DNA of 64,000 nt from JAJFJD01 sp965228975 (GTDB lineage: Bacteria > Pseudomonadota > Alphaproteobacteria > UBA8366): the NCBI GenBank assembly GCA_965228975.1, contig OZ245851.1, positions 806,001 to 870,000 of the forward strand, read 5' to 3'. The translations under genes were made by a program, and so were the position numbers. Position 1 is the stretch's first letter, and each line of letters starts with the position of its first letter. Below are positions 55,631 to 62,359 of the stretch, piece after piece. The notes under the pieces are model-generated. The model did not search any database. It saw only the letters and a list, made by a program, of their open reading frames with translations, and was not told the origin of the DNA.

Positions 55631-56092
55631 CTATTCACCGTATTGCAGCGGCAGTGCCGTCGTCTGCTTGACGCACTCCATCGCGAAACTCGATGTCACG
55701 TCGTTGAGTTCGATGGCGCTGATGATCCGTTTGTACACCGTGTCGTAAGCAGCGATATCGGGCACGACGATGCGCAGCAGGTAGTCGATGTCGCCGCTCA
55801 TGCGATAGAACTCGACCACCTCGTCGATATCTTCGACCGCCTTCGAGAAGCGGTCCAGCCAGTCGATACTGTGATGCTGCGTCCGGATGCTGACGAAGAC
55901 CGTTACGCCGACATTCACCTTCTCGGGGTCCAGGATGGCAACCCGATGTTTGATGGTGCCGTCGGCTTCGAGCTTTTGGATGCGCCGCCAGCATGGTGTC
56001 GAGGAAAGCCCAACGCGGTCCGCAATCTCTGCGACGGACAACGAGGCGTCTTGTTGCAGCAGAGAGAGAATTTTTCGGTCGAAAACGTCCAT
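55631..56092 (-). CDS. Lrp/AsnC-family transcriptional regulator
   Basis: A 153-residue regulator with the N-terminal helix-turn-helix FDRKILSLLQQDASLSVAEI and ADRVGLSSTPCWRRIQKLEA, and the C-terminal RAM ligand domain (VNVGVTVFVSIRTQHHSIDW, FYRMSGDIDYLLRIVVPDIA). Members respond to amino acids. It is divergent from the DUF6356 gene across an AT-rich 114-base gap that should hold its own operator. Confidence 0.95.
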   Translation of the reverse strand: MDVFDRKILSLLQQDASLSVAEIADRVGLSSTPCWRRIQKLEADGTIKHRVAILDPEKVNVGVTVFVSIRTQHHSIDWLDRFSKAVEDIDEVVEFYRMSGDIDYLLRIVVPDIAAYDTVYKRIISAIELNDVTSSFAMECVKQTTALPLQYGE

Positions 56093-56206
56093 TGAATTAA
56101 AATACCATAAATTTAAAGAATATTAAAAAATAAAACTACATAATGCCGTGTGATGCGGTGAAATTGGAAATAAAATCCCGAGTTTATAGGGTAATCTTCT
56201 TCCGCC

Positions 56207-56464
56207 ATGAGCATCAAGACACTCTTCACCGAGCACCCTGCCTCCGTCGGCGAAAGCTACGGCGAGCATTTCGTTGCGGCGGGCACGTTCGCCGCGTCGA
56301 TGGCCCTGGGCACCATCGCCTGTTTGGTCCATGCGGTATTCCCGTTCCTGTGCGTGAAAACCGGCAGCGGGATCATCACGGATCTGCATGACCGGATGGT
56401 CACCAATCGGGTCAAAGAAGAGAACAAGCATCGGGTCGTCGAGCCGGTGGGTGCCGGCGACTGA
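56207..56464 (+). CDS. DUF6356 small membrane protein
   Basis: An 85-residue protein with MSIKTLFTEHPASVGESYGE, a hydrophobic segment (AAGTFAASMALGTIACLVHA, VFPFLCVKTG) and a polar tail with DLHDRMVTNR. I recognise the pattern as DUF6356; the function is unknown. It is divergent from the Lrp-type regulator and may be one of its targets. Confidence 0.75.
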   Translation: MSIKTLFTEHPASVGESYGEHFVAAGTFAASMALGTIACLVHAVFPFLCVKTGSGIITDLHDRMVTNRVKEENKHRVVEPVGAGD

Positions 56465-56481
56465 ACGGCACTTGATTACCG

Positions 56482-57312
56482 TTAGGTTTTCGCGATCAGG
56501 CCCCGGAATAGATCGGCGGCGGCGCGCATAGCGTCGTCGGCGTCTTCGTTGTCGCGCAACGGTTGATGCACCGTGAACCACCCGTCATAGCCGATCTCAC
56601 GCAGCCGCTCGATCAAGGGGGCGGCCGGAATGCTGTCCGGATCGTTCAGCGCGGTGAACCTCATGGGCACCGGCCCTTGCAGCCGGCTGTTAAAGGTCAT
56701 CGGCGAGGACGGATCGCGCACGGCGGTCGAGTAAAACACGTTGAATAAATGCGGCATCAACCGTTCGATCGCGTCAGGGCCGTAGTCGCCGCCGCAAGCC
56801 AATAGGTTGGCGGGTTCGAAGGCGACGCCGAAATTATCCCGGCCGACCGCCGCAATCGTTTCGAGGGACTCCTCGACCGTCTCGAACATCGTTCCCCAAT
56901 GCGTGAGATGGACCAGGCGCAATCGCCGCTCGGCGGCCTCGTCGGCGGCGCGCTGCGCGAACGCGACGTCCTCGTCGGAATGCATCATCACGCGGACCAT
57001 CTTGCTGCCGATGCCGTCTGCCAGATCGAGATACGGGGTGATGTTCCGCAGCGCGCGGATGGCGTTTGCGTCGTTACTGGCCAACGGGACGTCGCCGCTG
57101 ACCATCGATACCGACAGGCCCAACCCGTCGATTAGTTTCCTCACCCGCCGCACCTCGTCGGCAGACGAATCGACCGACAAAACGGAGGCGCGCATGGAAA
57201 TGCCGTCGAAGCCCAACGCCTTTGCGCGCGGCGCAAGCACCTCGATCGGGATGGCCGCGACATCTTTTTGTTTCGGCGGTTCGGCGATTCGAACGGATAA
57301 CGAAAGTTTCAT
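56482..57312 (-). CDS. Xylose-isomerase-like TIM-barrel protein
   Basis: A 276-residue sugar phosphate isomerase/epimerase-like protein from the ATG at 57312. It has LAPRAKALGFDGISMRASVL, GSKMVRVMMHSDEDVAF, RRLRLVHLTHWGTMFETVEE, NFGVAFEPANLLACGGDYGP and a C-terminal GYDGWFTVHQPL. Metal-ligand positions typical of the fold (Glu in AFEPANL, His in VHLTHWG) are visible. The substrate is unknown; the true start excludes an upstream extension to 57348. Confidence 0.82.
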   Translation of the reverse strand: MKLSLSVRIAEPPKQKDVAAIPIEVLAPRAKALGFDGISMRASVLSVDSSADEVRRVRKLIDGLGLSVSMVSGDVPLASNDANAIRALRNITPYLDLADGIGSKMVRVMMHSDEDVAFAQRAADEAAERRLRLVHLTHWGTMFETVEESLETIAAVGRDNFGVAFEPANLLACGGDYGPDAIERLMPHLFNVFYSTAVRDPSSPMTFNSRLQGPVPMRFTALNDPDSIPAAPLIERLREIGYDGWFTVHQPLRDNEDADDAMRAAADLFRGLIAKT

Positions 57313-57399
57313 ACGAGTTCCGGCGGTGAGGTGAGGACGCGGCATCATCGAAGGATGGTCGAATAAACGCCATCACGCTAGGAGGTTGCCGGGTCTCTT

Positions 57400-58410
57400 T
57401 CAAGGTCCGAGGCAGCCGCTTGTGGGGTCGGCCACAGCAGGATTAGGTGCCGGGCGGACCGCGGGTACCACGGACCGGCCCGCCGGTTGAATTCTCAGGT
57501 ACCGGTTGCGGTGGACGGCTTCGGACGCCGCTCGAACAGTCGACAGCCAGTTCGCGAAAAATTGGCGGGCGGGCGACCGCCAGGTTTCCATCGGCTGCAG
57601 CGCTGGATCGTCGCCGGGGAATGTGTTTTTGGGCAGCGCAATCGTCTTTCCTGCGTTCCGGTCGCGTTGATATTCCGCCGGCAACGTCTTCGGGTCGTAT
57701 TCCAGATGATTGAACATCAACAGCGTTTGTCGAGGCCGATCTTCGAGAAGGGCGAGGCCCGCATCCGCGGAATCGGCCAAAACGGAGACGCCGGCGTCTA
57801 AGGGAATTTCCGCCTTACGTGTCTCGGAATGGCGCGATACCGGTGTCGGGATCACACCCGAGAGTCCATCGAAAAGGGGATGGTCCGAGTTTCGGATCCG
57901 CTGATCGTAAACGCCGAAGCGTTTTGCCGGGAGCGTGTGCTTGGGCACTTGGTGGAAATGGTACAGCGCCGCTTGCGCGGCCCAGCAGATGTAGTAGCGG
58001 CGCAATACGTTGCGCTGCGCCCAGTCGAAGATATCGGTCATTTCCGGCCAGTAGGACACATCTTCAAAAGGCAAGGTTTCGACGGGCGCACCGGTGATGA
58101 TCAGGCCATCGAACCGGCGATGCTTGATGTCGCTCCACCGTTTGTAGAATTGGTCGATATGGCTCCGCGCGGTCGTTTTCGGCTGATGGCTGTCCGGGAT
58201 GAAGAGGGTGAGGTCGACGGTGTGGTCCGTATCGCCCAAGCGCCGGGCGATCTGCGTTTCCGTTGTGGATTTGCAGGGCATCAAGTTGAGCACGGCGATC
58301 CGCAGCCGAGCCCGGCCACGGCCGTCGAAATTGCAGGTGTCGATAACGTCGATCCCCTCGCGGCGCAGGATCGCGGCGGCGGGAAGGTTGTGTGGGAGGA
58401 TGATCGCCAT
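57400..58410 (-). CDS. metA: MetA-fold homoserine O-acetyltransferase
   Basis: A 336-residue MetA-family protein. The catalytic residues are all present: Lys47, Cys142 (ICWAAQAALYHF), His235 and Glu237 (MFNHLEYDP). Residue 111 is glutamate (ITGAPVETLPFEDV). In characterised MetA enzymes Gly111 goes with succinyl-CoA and Glu111 with acetyl-CoA, so this is predicted to be an acetyltransferase. This agrees with the metY gene 87 bases upstream on the same strand. The C-terminal 45 residues (RIQPAGRSVVPAVRPAPNPA) are a Pro-rich extension beyond the usual end. Confidence 0.93.
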   Translation of the reverse strand: MAIILPHNLPAAAILRREGIDVIDTCNFDGRGRARLRIAVLNLMPCKSTTETQIARRLGDTDHTVDLTLFIPDSHQPKTTARSHIDQFYKRWSDIKHRRFDGLIITGAPVETLPFEDVSYWPEMTDIFDWAQRNVLRRYYICWAAQAALYHFHQVPKHTLPAKRFGVYDQRIRNSDHPLFDGLSGVIPTPVSRHSETRKAEIPLDAGVSVLADSADAGLALLEDRPRQTLLMFNHLEYDPKTLPAEYQRDRNAGKTIALPKNTFPGDDPALQPMETWRSPARQFFANWLSTVRAASEAVHRNRYLRIQPAGRSVVPAVRPAPNPAVADPTSGCLGP

Positions 58411-58497
58411 GTCGGACGCCCCTCATACGGATACGGTTTGACGTTATCGGATGGCGGACCGGGCCGGGTCGCCCGATCCGCCGGTTTCGATATCGTG

Positions 58498-59814
58498 TTA
58501 TGCGGCCAGGTCGAGTTTTCCCGCCGCTTCAAGGGCCTGGTCGAGGTCCTTGAGAATGTCGTCGATATGCTCGATGCCGACGGAAAGGCGGACATAGCCT
58601 TCGCTGACGCCCGTCGCGAGCTGCTCCTCCGGTGCGAGCTGGGAATGCGTGGTCGTCGCCGGATGGATGGCCAGCGACCGCGCGTCGCCGATATTGGCCA
58701 CGTGATAGAACATCTCCAGCGCGTCGATGAAGGCGCGGCCGGCTTCGCGTCCGCCCTTGAGCTCGAAGCCGACGAGGCCGCCATAGCCGCCCTTGAGATA
58801 AGCGTTCGCACGGCGCTTCTGCTCCTTGTCTTCGTGGGCACCCGCGAAGATGACCTTCGTCACGGCCGGATGATCTTTGAGATAGTCGGCGACCGCTTGG
58901 GCGTTGCGGCAATGCTCGCGGATACGCAGCGGCAGCGTTTCCAATCCCTGAATGAACTGGAAGGCGTTGAACGGGCTCATCGCTGCGCCCAGGTCGCGCA
59001 ACAGCGTGACGCGGGCCTTCAGGACATAAGCGATCGGTCCCAGCGGTTTGACGGCCTCGGTCCAGACCGCGCCGTGATAGGACGGGTCCGGCTGGTTCAG
59101 CATGGGGAAGCGGTCGGCGTGCTTCTCCCAGTCGAAGGTGCCGCCGTCGACGATCAGACCGCCGATCGAGGTGCCGTGCCCGCCGATATATTTTGTCGTC
59201 GAATAGACGACGACGGCTGCGCCATGATCGAACGGCCGGCAGATCAACGGGGCGGCGGTGTTGTCGACGATCAGCGGGACGCCGAGCTCGCGTCCGATAT
59301 CGGCAACTTCCTTGATCGGAAAGACGGTAAGTTTGGGGTTCGGCACGGTCTCGGCGAAATAGGCGCGGGTCCGGTCGTCGGTGGCGCGGCGGAAGTTCTC
59401 CGGATCGGCGGGATCGACGAAGCGGACCTCGATGCCCATCGACTTGAACGTGTTGTTGAACAGATTCCAGGTGCCGCCGTAGAGGTCGGTGCCGGTGACG
59501 ATGTTGTCGCCCGAATGGCAGATATTTTGAATGGCGATGGCCTCGGCAGCCTGGCCGGAGCTGACGGCGAGAGCAGCGGCGCCACCTTCAAGGGCCGCGA
59601 CGCGCTGCTCAAGGACGTCGGTCGTCGGGTTCATCACACGCGTATAGATGTTGCCCAACTCCTCCAGTGCGAACAGCTTGGTCGCATGCTCGGTGCTGTC
59701 GAACTGGTAGGACGTCGTCTGATAAATCGGCACGGCAACGGCACCGGTCGCGGGATCGCTGCGGAAGGCTGCGTGCAGAGCGAGGGTTTCAGGGTTTTTC
59801 GTCTCGATGGTCAT
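58498..59814 (-). CDS. metY: O-acetylhomoserine sulfhydrylase
   Basis: A 438-residue PLP enzyme of the Cys/Met metabolism family. The PLP lysine lies in VVYSTTKYIGGHGTSIGGLI. The N-terminal part has AVPIYQTTSYQFDSTEHATK and YTRVMNPTTDVLEQRVAALE, and the C-terminal part ends RLSVGIEHIDDILKDLDQAL. It joins O-acetylhomoserine and sulfide to homocysteine. metY leads the metY-metA operon, and its mRNA carries a long structured leader and a short upstream ORF. Confidence 0.95.
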   Translation of the reverse strand: MTIETKNPETLALHAAFRSDPATGAVAVPIYQTTSYQFDSTEHATKLFALEELGNIYTRVMNPTTDVLEQRVAALEGGAAALAVSSGQAAEAIAIQNICHSGDNIVTGTDLYGGTWNLFNNTFKSMGIEVRFVDPADPENFRRATDDRTRAYFAETVPNPKLTVFPIKEVADIGRELGVPLIVDNTAAPLICRPFDHGAAVVVYSTTKYIGGHGTSIGGLIVDGGTFDWEKHADRFPMLNQPDPSYHGAVWTEAVKPLGPIAYVLKARVTLLRDLGAAMSPFNAFQFIQGLETLPLRIREHCRNAQAVADYLKDHPAVTKVIFAGAHEDKEQKRRANAYLKGGYGGLVGFELKGGREAGRAFIDALEMFYHVANIGDARSLAIHPATTTHSQLAPEEQLATGVSEGYVRLSVGIEHIDDILKDLDQALEAAGKLDLAA

Positions 59815-59829
59815 GTGAAGTCTCCTGCT

Positions 59830-59997
59830 TTATTCGGTTCGGTTGGATTGGCGTGCAGCGGCGGACGTATCGACGCTCCGGCGCCGTGGATGTCTCGGTT
59901 TCATTGAGCTGAGGGGAAGAACCGCCGCCGGTCGCGGGTCGGCGGCGCCGTCGGGGACAAGGATCGTTTTGGACGTCTTGATCTCCGGGCAGGTCAT
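59830..59997 (-). CDS. Short ORF upstream of metY (55 residues)
   Basis: On the minus strand an ATG at 59997, 6 bases after a GAGGGA ribosome site, opens a 55-codon frame (MTCPEIKTSKTILVPDGAAD onward, basic C-terminus RRRSVDTSAAARQSNRTE). It ends 15 bases before the metY ATG. It was below the size cut-off for usual ORF lists. It may be a leader peptide coupling translation to metY or a small protein; no family is recognised. Confidence 0.5.
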   Translation of the reverse strand: MTCPEIKTSKTILVPDGAADPRPAAVLPLSSMKPRHPRRRSVDTSAAARQSNRTE

Positions 59998-60245
59998 GTT
60001 TCTTCCCTCGACAAATTCGTGACGGTCGTTCCGTGACGCGCTTCGCCGTCCCGGTTCGGGTTGCGAAGACGGTGCTCTTTCTAGAGGGCGTTTGTTTCTC
60101 GCGAATTTCGCGATTCCGGGTTTTGTGTTTCAAAACCGTTTCAATCCCCCACATTTTCGTGACGAGGGAAATCCCGGAAAACCGGGGTTTTTGACCAAAG
60201 AAAAACCCCCGTCCGGCAAAAATCAAAAAGGTTGAGAAAAATTAA
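59998..60245 (-). promoter_or_regulatory. Structured leader region of metY
   Basis: Read towards metY, this holds GGGGTTTTT/AAAAACCCC (60184-60209), which shares its CCCC arm with a second hairpin CCCGG-TTTT-CCGGG (about 60172-60187), so the two exclude each other. Further down are GGTTTTG/CAAAACC (about 60118-60136) and the palindrome TCGCGAA-T-TTCGCGA (60099-60113). The layout looks like a regulatory leader. It does not match the SAM-II riboswitch as I remember it, and no transcript start was identified. Confidence 0.4.
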
Positions 60246-60250
60246 CGATT

Positions 60251-60264
60251 GTGACCGTGGTCAC
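60251..60264. promoter_or_regulatory. CRP/FNR-family-type palindrome of unit 1
   Basis: GTGACCGTGGTCAC is a perfect GTGA-N6-TCAC palindrome; with flanks it reads TGTGA-N6-TCACT, the CRP layout. Its centre (60257.5) is 41.5 bases before the start predicted from the TAGTAT -10 element at 60287-60292, the class II activator position. A second site in the same position occurs at 60461. Confidence 0.6.
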
Positions 60265-60298
60265 TGCTGGTTGGACGCGCCGCACGTAGTATCCGGGT

Positions 60299-60362
60299 GT
60301 TGAAGTTACAGAAGAGGCCGCGCACCCATAGCCCCTCCCATTTGCGCGGCCTCTTTGTTTTT
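60299..60362 (+). ncRNA. Candidate small RNA 1 with C-rich loop and terminator
   Basis: A predicted RNA of about 64 bases. It ends in a 12-base stem AAGAGGCCGCGC (60312-60323) / GCGCGGCCTCTT (60344-60355) followed by a T-rich tail to 60362. The 20-base loop holds ACCCATAGCCCCTCCC, complementary to Shine-Dalgarno sequences. A homologous unit lies 210 bases downstream with identical palindrome-to-hairpin spacing (63 bases). No protein is encoded. The start is inferred from the -10 element at 60287. Confidence 0.6.
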
Positions 60363-60460
60363 CCTTTCGTCCTTGCAATGTCCCCGAAGTGTGCGGCCGG
60401 TGGCGGTCGCACGCGGTCAACCTGCGTCGAATTGCCGGCGTCGAACTCGACGGGAATTCC

Positions 60461-60474
60461 GTGAGCCGGGTCAC
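60461..60474. promoter_or_regulatory. CRP/FNR-family-type palindrome of unit 2
   Basis: GTGAGCCGGGTCAC has the same GTGA-N6-TCAC form as the site at 60251, while its six central bases differ. It is centred 41.5 bases before the start predicted from TAGGTT (60497-60502) and 63 bases before its hairpin, exactly as in unit 1. Confidence 0.55.
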
Positions 60475-60508
60475 TGATCGCAACACCTTTGCAGGGTAGG
60501 TTTTGTTA

Positions 60509-60569
60509 CAGGTTCGATGAATTAGGCCGCGCACCCATTGCCCCTCCCGCCGCGCGGCTTATTTCTTTT
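60509..60569 (+). ncRNA. Candidate small RNA 2 with C-rich loop and terminator
   Basis: A predicted RNA of about 61 bases ending in AGGCCGCGC (60524-60532) / GCGCGGCTT (60552-60560) plus ATTTCTTTT. The loop ACCCATTGCCCCTCCC differs from that of RNA 1 by one base, while the 5-prime arms are unrelated in sequence. Conservation is thus limited to the activator site, the -10 region position and the loop-bearing terminator. Confidence 0.6.
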
Positions 60570-60651
60570 CGGATTTCGTCCTCTAGGCCCCGCAATAAGC
60601 GCAAGATATTCAGAGCGGGTCATGCTAGATTGGCACGGAGGTGACGCTGCT

Positions 60652-60963
60652 ATGAGCACGCCGGACTTAACCATCGCTTTCAGTGAAGGAAACGTCGAAC
60701 CCCTCGGCAAATATGGGTTCGTGCTGGACCTGTCCGGGCAAAGCGGATGCGATGTGATCGAGCATCTGCTGTTCCTCGTGAAGTCGCTGGAACAGCCCTA
60801 TCAGATCATCGCCGGCGGCAATCCGGTCCATCCGACCGAACTGAGCCGCGATTACAGTCGGCTTACGGTTTGGACGAACGACAAGAACAATGCCGGCTTC
60901 TTGTTGTTGATGTCGGAATTGGGTGTGGAAATCCAACGACCGGATGGCGGCGCCGTCGCATAG
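60652..60963 (+). CDS. Conserved-looking hypothetical protein
   Basis: A 103-residue soluble protein from an ATG at 60652 with GGAGGT at 60637-60642. The sequence (VEPLGKYGFVLDLSGQSGCD, EHLLFLVKSLEQPYQIIAGG, LLLMSELGVEIQRPDGGAV) has a normal, folded-protein composition but no family I recognise. An upstream frame to 60538 runs through the small RNA 2 hairpin and is not used. Confidence 0.6.
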   Translation: MSTPDLTIAFSEGNVEPLGKYGFVLDLSGQSGCDVIEHLLFLVKSLEQPYQIIAGGNPVHPTELSRDYSRLTVWTNDKNNAGFLLLMSELGVEIQRPDGGAVA

Positions 60964-61114
60964 TTGATTAGCCGGCAAGACACTCGTTTAACGAAACTCT
61001 TTGAGTGCTTTCCCAACCGCCGGCTGATTGCGCCGCCGACGCCAACGGCGATAATTCCCTAGGCATCGATTCCGAGCCGCATTCACACAATTTATTTGAC
61101 TGAAGGGATATTCG

Positions 61115-62353
61115 ATGGCGCTCGACCTGATTCTGAAGAACGCGCAAATCGCCGATTCCGGCGGAGCCCTGTCATCCTGCGACATTGGTGTGAAGGACGG
61201 CAGTATCGTCGAAATCGCGGAATCGATCTCCGGTGACGCGGAGCTTTTGGATGCGCAAGGTGGACTCGTATCCGCCGGGTTGATCGAGACGCATATCCAT
61301 CTCGATAAATCGCGCATTACGGACCGCTGTTCTCCGTCACCCAATCGCGGCACCGACCACATGCTGCGCGTGGCAGCGGTGAAATCGGAGTTCACGGTCG
61401 AGGATGTCTATGCCCGCGCGAAGGAGACTTTGGAACATTGCATTGCCAACGGCACGATGCATATGCGGACCCATGTCGAGGTGGACCCCAATGTGGGCCT
61501 GCGTGGGTTCGAGGCGTTGCGGCAACTGGCGGAGGATTACCGGTGGGCGATTGATCTGGAGCTTTGCGCCTTCGCCCAGGAGGGTTGGACCAACGTTCCC
61601 GAAGCGGACGTGAATGTCGAGGAATGCCTGAAGCGCGGCGCGACCGTGGTCGGCGGCGCGCCGGGCTATGACCCCGACCACGCGGGACAGATCAACCGCA
61701 TCTTCGACCTCGCGCGCGAGTATGACGTGGACGTCGATATCCACCTGGACGTTGGTTACACGACCGATGATATGGATATCCATCTGGTCTGCGACCTGGC
61801 GGATAAATACGGCTGGGGCGGGCGGACCGCCATTGGGCATGGCGCCAAGTATTCCTGTCTGCCGCCCGATGAGCTGCGCGCGCTGGGGCAACGGCTCGCC
61901 AATTCCGGTGTTGCCGTCACTGTTCTACCCGCTACCGATCTCTTCGTTACGGGGCGTCACCAGGATCATAGCGTCATGCGCGGTGTCGCCGACGCCAACG
62001 CATTGATGCAATGCGGCGCGAATTGCTCGCTGTCGAGCAACAATATACTGAACCCGTTCACCCCCTTCGGCGACGGGTCGCTGACGCGCATGGCCAATCT
62101 CTACGCCAACGTGACGCAGCGCGGCGCGGACGCGGAATTGGTGGAGTGTTTCGAAATGCTCACGCGGCGGCCCGCCCGCATTCTGCGGCGCGAGGATTAC
62201 GGCATTGCGGTCGGCAACCCGGCCGATCTGGTGGTGTGGAACGCCAAGTCGCCGATAGAAGCCATCGCGACGGTCGCGCGCCCGTTGCATGGTTTCAAGC
62301 GTGGCCGCCGGACCTTTACCCAGACGCTGCCCGAGCTTCATCCGCCGGTGTAG
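61115..62353 (+). CDS. Cytosine-deaminase-like amidohydrolase
   Basis: A 412-residue metal-dependent hydrolase. The metal motif HxH is in LIETHIHLDKSRI. Further active-site segments are GTMHMRTHVEVDPNVGLRG, VDIHLDVGYTTDDMDIHLVC, RTAIGHGAKYSCLPPDEL and VTVLPATDLF. The outer beta domain ends GNPADLVVWNAKSPIEAIA. These match the CodA/AtzC-type subgroup, which deaminates cytosine or related amino-heterocycles. It converges with a TRAP transporter gene that may import the substrate. Confidence 0.88.
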   Translation: MALDLILKNAQIADSGGALSSCDIGVKDGSIVEIAESISGDAELLDAQGGLVSAGLIETHIHLDKSRITDRCSPSPNRGTDHMLRVAAVKSEFTVEDVYARAKETLEHCIANGTMHMRTHVEVDPNVGLRGFEALRQLAEDYRWAIDLELCAFAQEGWTNVPEADVNVEECLKRGATVVGGAPGYDPDHAGQINRIFDLAREYDVDVDIHLDVGYTTDDMDIHLVCDLADKYGWGGRTAIGHGAKYSCLPPDELRALGQRLANSGVAVTVLPATDLFVTGRHQDHSVMRGVADANALMQCGANCSLSSNNILNPFTPFGDGSLTRMANLYANVTQRGADAELVECFEMLTRRPARILRREDYGIAVGNPADLVVWNAKSPIEAIATVARPLHGFKRGRRTFTQTLPELHPPV

Positions 62354-62359
62354 ATTTCG

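Noticed and set aside
57829..59907. 692-codon plus-strand open frame opposite metA and metY
   Set aside because: It spans two real antisense genes and their gap, has no ribosome site and no protein family motifs.
60140..60160. ATTGAAAC-type end of a CRISPR repeat on the minus strand
   Set aside because: Only one copy of GTGGGGGATTGAAAC occurs, with no repeat-spacer array and no cas gene.
59998..60245. SAM-II riboswitch before metY
   Set aside because: Expected by analogy with other alphaproteobacterial met genes, but I could not find the GCTAAA-type pseudoknot arm or the P1 loop sequence. The hairpins present have a different layout.
60512..60565. Leader peptides starting MGARP on the minus strand in the two C-rich hairpins
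   Set aside because: Both hairpins read GGGAGGGG then ATG GGT GCG CGG on the minus strand, but the T-runs, -10 elements and activator sites all point to plus-strand RNAs. Peptide reading is kept only as a weak alternative.
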